From Gnetum montanum (Eukaryota; Streptophyta; Gnetopsida; Gnetales; Gnetaceae), in assembly GCA_015680685.1 (NCBI GenBank), contig MNCI01030123.1, forward strand, positions 202,918 to 266,917: DNA of 64,000 nt, written 5' to 3'. Each line of letters begins with the position of its first letter. Positions within the stretch are counted from its first letter, which is position 1. Positions 56,578 to 64,000 of the stretch are shown piece after piece. The notes beneath the pieces were generated by a model, which saw only the letters and a list, made by a program, of their open reading frames with translations, was not told the DNA's origin and ran no database searches. A program made the position numbers and the translations under genes.

Positions 56578-57990
56578 GTAATACAATTCTTAATGAATAA
56601 ATTAGTGCTTAGTCCAAGAGTGACAAGATGGCTCATTATCTTATAAGAATTTGACATAATAATAGTTGATAGAAAATGAACTAAAAATATTGTATTTGTT
56701 CACTTGTCAAGACTAAGATGGAATTCTCAAGAGAATGAAGAACCATTATTAGATTAGTTTTTTAATGAAGACCTATTTACAATGTTAGCAATGGTTATAG
56801 ATTTAGTAACAAAGTCATGGATTACTAGTTATATGACTTATCTAACTACATAAGAACTTCATGTTGAATGGGATAAAAAATACAGAGAATAGTTTCTTCA
56901 TAAGATAAAACAATATATGGTGATTAAAGGAAATGTTTATAAGATTTGTGTAGATGGTTTAATAAGATGGCATGTTCTTAAGGAAAATTAGTAAAGAGTC
57001 ATGCAAGATGCACAAGAAGCATCATGCAATAGTCATTATGTAAAAAGAAGAATAACATTAAAAATTTTGATGACAAGCTACTATTAGCCTACCATATTGA
57101 GTTATGCATACTATCTTGCATAATCTTGTGAAATATATCAAAGATATGAAGGACTAATAACCAAAAATGAAAGCCCACAACCATGGATGTAACCGTTAGA
57201 CCTATTTGATATTTGAAAAATTAATTTTATGGAATAAATCATACTAATGTTAAATGGAAAGTCCTACATTTTTATGACTATTGATTATTATACCAAGTGG
57301 GAAAAAGCAATTGTAGTTAAATATTACATATCCACAACAATTATAAAATTCCTTCAACAACATGTGGTGAATTAGTTTCAGTTTCCAAGAATATTAATCT
57401 TAGATAATGAAGTTCAAGTTACTAGAGCTACATTTAAAAAGTTAACGCAATGTCTTGGAGTGAACTACAAGCTCACTACATCTTATCATTCCCAAGAAAA
57501 TGATGAAGCTAAAGTGACTAATAGAGAAATTACATAACTATTAACTAGAACTATTAGTAGATATAGGAAGCATTGGAGCACTAGCTTAATGATGCTTTAT
57601 GGACACATCGATCAACTTTGAAACTTTTTATATAGTACTCTCTATATAAACTTGTTTATGATAAATTATCCATCCTACCAATCCAAGCAAAGATAAACAC
57701 CCTAAAAAATGCTTATGTGCTTAACTCAAACATAGATCTAGCTTGAAAAAGAATGATTAATAAATTTTAATTTAGTGGATGAAAATCAATTAGTAGCCTA
57801 AATGAGCAAAAAAATTCATAAGAAGTATCCCAAATAAAAATATGATGCCAATATTCAACAAGTTTCTATTAGTCCTGGAGATAAAGTCCTTTACTATTAC
57901 CCAAATCATATCATCTATAGGACAAAGTTTCAAACTTTATGGAAAGAACCCTATATAGTCCATACCACATACCAATCAAGCACTATGCAA
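56578..57990 (+). pseudogene. Element H RNase H end and integrase
   Basis: Rejoins after I with FLMNKLVLSPRVTRWLI (RNase H end) and FVHLSRL. Then integrase: GNVYKICVDGLIRW, QDAQEASCNSHYV (HHCC remnant), PLDLFDI, TIDYYTKWEKAIV (first Asp), ILDNEVQVTRATFKKL (second Asp kept), YHSQENDEAKVTNREI (catalytic Glu replaced by Lys), DALWTHR-like. C-terminal GDKVLYYYPN and WKEPYIVHTTY end near 57990. The first-Asp segment is intact, but stops, at least one frame change and the Glu loss inactivate it. Confidence 0.8.
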
Positions 57991-59733
57991 ATATATCAAC
58001 CAACTAACCTACAAAAATTAATTCTTATTAACGTTAACCAAGTCAAATCATTTCATGACTTTCCATCTCCAAGGGAATCTACCATCTGTTTCAATCCACT
58101 TACTTTCTTTTCAATCTTTCGAATTTCTACTTCAATAGTAGTTGTGTGGACATCATCTCTTATCCTTAGGTACCAATTAATCTTTTTACACTTTTCTTTC
58201 TTTCTTTTTCTCAATTTTTTTTACTATTTTTCTAAATTCTTTAATATCTTACAATATACTTGATAAATTTTGGTATTCTTGTATAACTTTCATTATTTCT
58301 ATAATTTTACTATTTTAATCTACACATCTTTATTAATTTTCTTAATAAAGTATCAAGAAATAAGCAAGATATAGTTGAAATAATAAGAATTTCATTCTAT
58401 GTTATCTAATCATTAAAGGACTCATTGTATATATCGTGAGGCCACATCATCCATCCACTAATTTCTCATAATAAGAGGTTCTTACCATGGACATAATGAC
58501 ATTCTCATTACAATAAAACTAAAATAAACCTATTATCATTATGCCTAGATGAAAAAGTGATGAACTAAGAGAGTAAGAAAAGGGTGCAACATTAAGGGAA
58601 TTTGCGGATTTTCTAAAGATACTATAATGAGTCTTATTACGCTATTAAGTTATATTAATTACTTGAGGTGTGACAAAAAATGAAAGCATGTTCTAAAATA
58701 AGTGCTACCTTACCATGTTACTAGAAAGATATTACCCATGTCTGAATGTAGTCCTTTGGTAAGGTTGATCCAGTAATAACATAATAAATACACATAATAA
58801 AAATTTATGGGTGGATTGCACTAGAAAGAGATGTTACTCATACCCTAAGGTAGGTGAATTCTTAGGAATTTCAAGACTTCTTGGTCTTGCATCAGTTACG
58901 AGGCTAGAAAGACATGTTACCCATGTCTGAAGATACTCCTTTATCCAATGGCCAAGTCTCCTTCAAAATAAACTATGTATTTAAAAAATTGTTTCATTGT
59001 ACTTCATGCCTAGTGGTGAAATTTCTCATGGTTATGATAGTCTTATGATTCTAATTTTTGAGATGATACAATGCAATGTCACTAGTAACTAGTATGAACC
59101 TAGTTTGGATCTTCAACAGATAGGCTAATGATCACTTTAACCATGCATTACACAGAATTCCTTATGCGTATAGTAAGATACCTTACATTCCATTTTCTGC
59201 AATCCTTGCTACTACCATTTCACCTCATTATTATATATAATTATAATTTGATGATTTTTGTATGGCATGGTATACTTTTCTTATTGGAGCAATACTAACA
59301 TGTGTGCTTTGGAAGATAGGAATTATTTACATTCAACTCCTTAAGTACCCACAAACACTTGTAGGCGTGATTATACAGGGGCATTAAAGGTAAGAGCTTT
59401 CTTTGGGAAGAAGATACTTGTTTAAATTTTGTATATTATATTTTAAAACCAAATCCACATCATCTTATACCTTCTCGATATTTTAGCAATCACTGTTATT
59501 TGCCTACATATTCATACTCATTTATAAATTTAGCAAATTTTTGAGAAAAACATCCCCTAAATCTTAGTTGACTTACTTTACTTGAACTCCATCTTTAACA
59601 TCATATTGACATCAAAGTCTTATATTCTAAGCATTATCTATGATTAGTAACCCTTGGGATTTAATTAACACCTTCCAAACTACCCTTTAATTTTTTCTAA
59701 TAGATTTTACAAAAATTTTCAAAATTCTCAAGA
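57991..59733 (+). other. Element H non-coding spacer
   Basis: T-rich run (58190-58330), GTGCAACATTAAGGGAATTTG (about 58583-58603), ACATGTTACCCATGTCTGAAG (about 58910-58930, with a second, earlier copy near 58730) and CTTTGGGAAGAAG (59401-59413) are in the order seen in D, E and F. The 92-codon ORF 57985-58263 covers the integrase end and the T-rich run. No gene. Confidence 0.65.
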
Positions 59734-59822
59734 TGATATCATAATATGAAATTTCTAGGTCTATAATATTGCATTAATGAGGTCACATTTATGATATCAC
59801 CTTTATAAAACTCTATATATAA
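59734..59822 (+). promoter_or_regulatory. Internal promoter-like block of element H
   Basis: The palindrome TGATATCA occurs twice (59734-59741, 59792-59799), with AATATT between, and precedes the TATA box CTCTATATATAATC (59811-59824). LTR-type GATATC modules again stand before a TATA box far from any LTR of H. Confidence 0.65.
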
Positions 59823-60094
59823 TCACGGACCATTAGAAACATTTTTCATTTTAGTCATTTCATGCGAGGAAAGATCATCTATTTTCTTATCAGAAAACCT
59901 TTAAAGCTCCATATCTTTCTAACCACAAACTTGATTTGATTCATTCTTGATTCCTTTAGCTCACTGAGTGATTATCTTAGTCATGGGAGAAAGTGTTGCA
60001 CCTAATTCTTGTGAAATATGTAAATTTTTCATAGTGCCTTGAAGATAGATTAAGGGTAAGTATCATAAGAAATAATAATATTTTAATCTAATAT
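59823..60094 (+). other. Element H leader and splice donor, cut by J
   Basis: The leader contains TTAGTCATGGGAGAAAG (59977-59993), matching D (about 18200-18216) and C (minus, about 11461-11477). The donor TTAAGG|GTAAGTATC at 60056 is close to the plant consensus and matches D's ATCAAGG|GTAAGT. The predicted intron is interrupted by J at 60095, and the acceptor and aORF are off-window. Confidence 0.6.
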
Positions 60095-60910
60095 TGATGA
60101 ACTACATTGTTGGGCCACATCAACAAGATGTTGTCAACATGACCTCATCAACATGGGGTTTGATACGTTGACGTGTACCCGTCAACGTACCTACCTATCA
60201 GATTTATGATAATCTTTTCTTAGTTGTAGTGAAGCTTTTGCAATTTTTTCTCTAAAAGTTAGAATATTTTCTAAGTGCCTGTAGTAGGAGTCAAAAAAGT
60301 GTACAAATCTTTATTCGAGCACTGATGTACTTGAGCACCTTAGTGTGAATGACAATAAAGATGAGATTTTATGATCAAATCTTGCAGCACTTGGAATAGA
60401 TTAATGTTTTCTTTATTCATTTAATATTCCTGCAATTTACTTTAATTTTTCTAAGTAATTAATTAATATTGATTAAGTAGCAAACATAAGTATGATCACT
60501 TCAAGCATACATTTAAGGCTTGATAATTCTAGTAGCACTTAACACTTGGTAATCTAATAGTGCTATAACATGTTTAGGATGTGTATAGAAAGTGGAAATG
60601 GATGCTTATGTTAGGATTAGTTAAATATTAGCTAGTTATTATATTAATTAAGCATTTAACTACTTTATTTATATTCTTAGATGACTTAAATCATAAAAGA
60701 TAAAATGATAAAAATCATATACCTCAGTTACACTTAACCATACATTTGCACTTCACAAGTGGAACTGAGGAGACAATGATTATAATAGTTAGATTCACCT
60801 CTTAGAACCTAGTGCACTTAGAGACCTAAATTCTATGGAATTCAACTAGATCACTTAGTGAATGCTAGTGATTTGTATGGTTGGGTGTAAGGTATACTCA
60901 CTGCTCATCA
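60095..60910 (+). repeat. Element J 5' LTR
   Basis: 816 bp, TGATGAAC...CTGCTCATCA. Its promoter part has other palindromes, GTTGACGTGTACCCGTCAAC (60167-60186) and GTTGTCAACATG, instead of GATATC, and no clear TATA box. AATAAAG near 60355; U5 keeps AAGTGGAAATGGATGCT and CTTGGTAATC. Confidence 0.85.
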
Positions 60911-60911
60911 T

Positions 60912-60930
60912 TAGTGTCATTGTTGAGTAC
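60912..60930 (+). other. Element J primer-binding site
   Basis: TAGTGTCATTGTTGAGTAC, a decayed tRNA-Asp complement directly after the LTR end. Confidence 0.6.
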
Positions 60931-61064
60931 TTTAGTTAGCTACATGCACTATCTAGGACTTATTGAAAATTATTCAAAATCATTATAACAAACCTTAAAT
61001 TCACAACCATTCAAAATTATAATAATAATTATAAAAGAGCATTAGTATTTTCTTTCAGTCTAAA

Positions 61065-63560
61065 ATGTCTTCTTCTCATAGGGATGATTCTTCGCCAAGA
61101 TTCGAGCATACAGCCATTCAATAAAGGAATGAATGGTCAAATTTGATAGTGCCCCAACAATGCTGAGTGGTATATACTCATCCTGAGGAGTATGTGATAG
61201 AATTCACCTTCATCCTAGATTAGGATGAACAATTGTAGTGGAGGGACATGGAGGACAACATTATGTTGTCACTTGATCGATCAATTCCTACGATGCTACA
61301 CCAAACTCTTATGAGGTTGGGCATCCAAGGGATCAATACTGTATAGATTGTGTAAGTTCATGACTATCACAATTATGATCCCATTGAGGCACAATGCAAA
61401 AGAGACTGGCAACAAGAGAGGTGGTATCAAGCTTTTAAGAGGAGATGGTTCAATAACCCCTTGCCCCTGCTAGGCTAGAAATATGGAGAGGATTCCTTCT
61501 TTGGAGATTCTCAATTCACTAGCTCTCCTCCCCTTGGTTTCAACAAAGGGGACTTAAACCAAAATTTATAATCTATTGTAAATAATCCTAGTTTAGGCAA
61601 GAATGGATCCCATGATCATGGAGGATCCAAATGTGGGAGTTACGATAGGGACAAGGACAAGCATCATGATGACGATCATGGTAGTGATCATAGAATAGGA
61701 AGTGGTAGGCATTGTGGTAGTGATAGTTCTCTTTCCTATTTACCTTTTTCATCCTCTTCTTCCTCCTCTTACTTCAACTAAATTCATAGAGGACATGACC
61801 ATGATGGAGGTGACTGGCAGGATAGAGATGATCATAGGGCCCATCGGACTAGTAGAGACTAGGGGCATGGGCAATCAAGGAAGGCCCACCATCATGAAAG
61901 TAGGGGAAGCAAAGAACATCATGAGCATCATGGCTATTATAAGGGCTATGACCATGATGAGCCTTTGCTTACAGTAAGGAACATGTTGAACATTGTAGAG
62001 GTAGTGAGAATTCTAACAAGGCATGTGAAAGATAGTAGAATCAAGCAGTTGGATATGAACAATATTCCCAAGTTTGAAGGAGGATACAACTCAAATTCAC
62101 AGAACCATCTTCAAGCCTTTCATGATGCCTATGCCTTATAGAACATGGAGAACAAATGGCAAAAATTAAAGTTATTCCCAAGGATACTCATCAAAGAAGC
62201 TAAAAGTTGGTATTGATCCTTAGAGCCTGAATTAATCCACAAATGGAGTATGATGCTTACGCTCTTCAATGACAAGTATCAAACATACTCTTGAGTGTCC
62301 AACTTGACAAAGTAGATCCAAGGTTGGAAAAAAAGAATACATGAACCCTTGGATGTAAGTATGGGTAGGTACTATTCTCCCTTTCACTGATGTCATGGCC
62401 ATGATTATTCTCAAAGCAACTTTGCCATATCATAGATGGGCTTCATAGAGAAACATAGAGAAATCTTGGGATCTATGCCCAAGAAATACTTTTAGAATTA
62501 AGGGTCTATCAAACTCAAAGGTTGATTGAGCAAGTTATTAAAGAATAAGGAGAGTTGAGAAAAAGGAAAAGTGTAGAGGAGTATAACTAGGATTCTTCCA
62601 TCTACAAAAGGAAGATTTGGTTTTGTGACAATGAGGAGGAGGCATCACTTGATGAGGTGGTGTAATGAAAGACCTTGCCAATTCAAAAAAAAAATTTCTA
62701 AAATTTTGGCCAAGGTAGAAAAAATGTAGGACTCTTTGGATGAAAAGTTCCAAACTGCTCTAAAAATAGCAAAGGAATCCAAATATCAAAGTAGTAATCG
62801 TGGTCACAAACGAAGGAAGGAAGCTCACTGTACCCACTAAAGGGGTAAGGGCAAGGCTGCTGTAGTAGAGGAGGTTATGGACTCTGAATTAGATGATGAC
62901 GGTGGGTGTGACATCTACCACTACCAACATCCTAAGGGATGTTACCTTGTTGTGTCACACTTGCAGAGATCTAGGGTGTATGCTCTAAATCCTAAATTGG
63001 CTAGAAGGCAAGCACCTAGAAGGTTACCTTATCCTCAAGGTAACCCCAGGTAGTTCAACCAACAATAATCCTACTATCCAAGTGAAGCTTCACCACAACC
63101 TCATCAACAGTATCATCAATGAAAACATCCATAGTTGTGGGGGATGACACCACCAAGGCAATAGTACCCTTATTGGTAGCTTGATCTATATGGGTACTAT
63201 GTTCAACAATCCATTTCTCTGTGTGACTATTTCAGTCATGCTTGAATACTATAGAGCTCAATCTCCAAGAGCAGAATCCTCATTTCCTCACTATCCTCCT
63301 CATCCTTCTACACATGTTTCTCTAACCTAAACTCAATTACCACATGCTTCATCAATGCAAGACAAAATTCTAGCCTAGCCACAACAACGTAATGTCACTA
63401 GAGCTATTAACTTACAATCGGGTCCTTGGCTAAGTGGTTCAGAAAAAAAAACTTTGCAAAATACCTTTCTTCCAAACCAATAGTCCTATAGAGCCCTTAC
63501 ATGCACTTATGGTAGAAGATCCTACTTCTCCATCATCCTCTACAAATTCGTTAGAGAACC
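61065..63560 (+). pseudogene. Element J gag
   Basis: ATG at 61065 (MSSSHRDDSSPRFEH). N-terminal block YTHPEEYVIEFTFILD-DEQL, a His/Asp/Gly-rich linker (61600-61960), gag core (MLNIVEVVRILTRHVKDSRIKQ; NHLQAFHDAYAL), zinc knuckle CDIYHYQHPKGC near 62910 with the second Cis-ligand Cys changed to Tyr, and a Gln/Pro/Tyr-rich tail. Stops are frequent, mainly TAG. Confidence 0.83.
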
Positions 63561-64000
63561 CTTCAAAGAAAACTTCTCCCAAAGTGCATATCATCATGTT
63601 GGGCCATGTGGTAATCTATTGGATTAAGGTTGGCCACCTTTCCAGGAAAATACATGATCTTGGAAGTCCCCTTATATACCTACAAATCATTGGGAATGAG
63701 ACTTACAAGGTTGTTTTGGATTTAGATTTCAGTGTAAACATTATTTCTTGTGAGATGTACAAAGCCATTTGTGGATCAAGTGTTAGATACCATCTCTAGG
63801 CATTGGTATTATAGCTTTCTAGATGGTTATAGTGGCTATAACCAAATCTAGATTGCACCCAAAGATTAGGCTAAAACTACATTCACAAGTCCATGGGAGA
63901 CTTTTTCATATAAAAAGCTATCATTTGGTTTAAGCAATACCCTTGCAACCTTCCAATGCCTTGTCCTGAGCATCTTTCAATAGTAAATTGGTAGTGGGAT
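63561..64000 (+). pseudogene. Element J protease start fused by deletion to RT
   Basis: VIYWIKVGHLSRKIHDLGSP and KVVLDLDFSVNIISCEMYKA are protease sequence, with D-S-G changed to D-L-D. At about 63757-63770 it jumps directly into RT sequence (aligned to E 28309 on): SFLDGYSGYNQI-like, FAYKKLSFGLS-like. The junction ACAAAGCCATTTGT shares GCCATTTGT with E's RT, so most of the protease and the RT N-terminus are deleted. Confidence 0.75.

Larger units (their letters stand above)
24057..60094 (+). mobile_element. Element H: old full-structure Athila-like element, split by E, F and I, truncated by J
   Basis: Collecting the pieces on the plus strand gives: 5' LTR (24057-24104 and 36788-37528), PBS, gag (37673 on), protease (40330-40680), RT start (41240-41676), RT and RNase H (48945-49597), RNase H end and integrase (56578-57990), spacer, internal promoter-like block (59734-59822), leader and donor (60056). 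J's LTR begins at 60095, inside the predicted intron. Pieces rejoin in register across the 5-bp duplications of F (GTATT) and I (ATAGT). H has the densest stops, so it is the oldest. Its aORF and 3' LTR would lie beyond J, outside the window. Confidence 0.85.
60095..64000 (+). mobile_element. Element J: Athila-like element of E-like type, 5' part
   Basis: LTR (60095-60910), PBS (from 60912), gag (61065-63560), a short protease piece and RT sequence to the window end. It is inserted in the predicted intron of H. The LTR is of the E group in its U5 and lacks GATATC modules. The 3' half lies outside the window. All coding parts have stops. Confidence 0.85.

Overview
The window looks like nuclear DNA from a land plant, and almost all of it is nested, decayed LTR retrotransposons. 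I see no cellular gene, rRNA, tRNA gene or CRISPR array. The plant assignment rests on the element family. The primer-binding sites match the 3' end of plant tRNA-Asp, and the gag, protease, RT, RNase H and integrase remnants read like the Athila branch of Ty3/gypsy (Metaviridae). The host lineage cannot be narrowed further from this sequence.

Layout. (1) 1-2474, minus strand: an LTR (element A, running off the left edge) sits inside the gag of element B, whose 5' LTR is 1687-2474. (2) 2475-5312: AT-rich unclassified DNA, partly resembling CACTA subterminal repeats. (3) 5313-22348: element D, plus strand, gag plus a long downstream ORF and no pol, split by element C (7398-15777, minus strand) of the same structure. 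(4) 22349-24056: unclassified. (5) 24057 to at least 60094: element H, an old full-structure element (gag, PR, RT, RNase H, IN). H is split by E (24105-36787, in its 5' LTR), F (41682-48939, in its RT) and I (49603-56572, in its RNase H). It is cut at 60094 by J (60095 to the window end). F and I have perfect 5-bp target duplications (GTATT, ATAGT).

Three structural classes share one cis-architecture. E and H carry gag-PR-RT-RH-IN; E also has a downstream ORF of about 950 codons (called aORF here). C and D carry gag and aORF but no enzymes. F and I carry gag-PR only. All share LTR ends TGATGAG...CTCATCA, a tRNA-Asp PBS, a TCATGGGGGTA tract before the 3' LTR and a conserved 1.2-1.5 kb non-coding spacer.

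The most interesting signal is a second, internal promoter-like block upstream of the aORF: palindromic modules followed by a TATA box, a non-coding leader, a GT-AG intron and the aORF ATG. In C, D and H the internal modules are the GATATC palindromes also found upstream of the LTR TATA box. In E both LTR and internal block use a different module, GAGGCCCCATCGA. F and I, which lack the aORF, also lack the internal block. A second strong signal is a repeated hairpin unit in the F-type U5 with three covarying helices. The aORF protein (N-terminal globular block, long coiled coil, no membrane segment) is unrecognised. Every coding region carries stops or frameshifts, so the window holds fossils rather than active copies; F is the best preserved.
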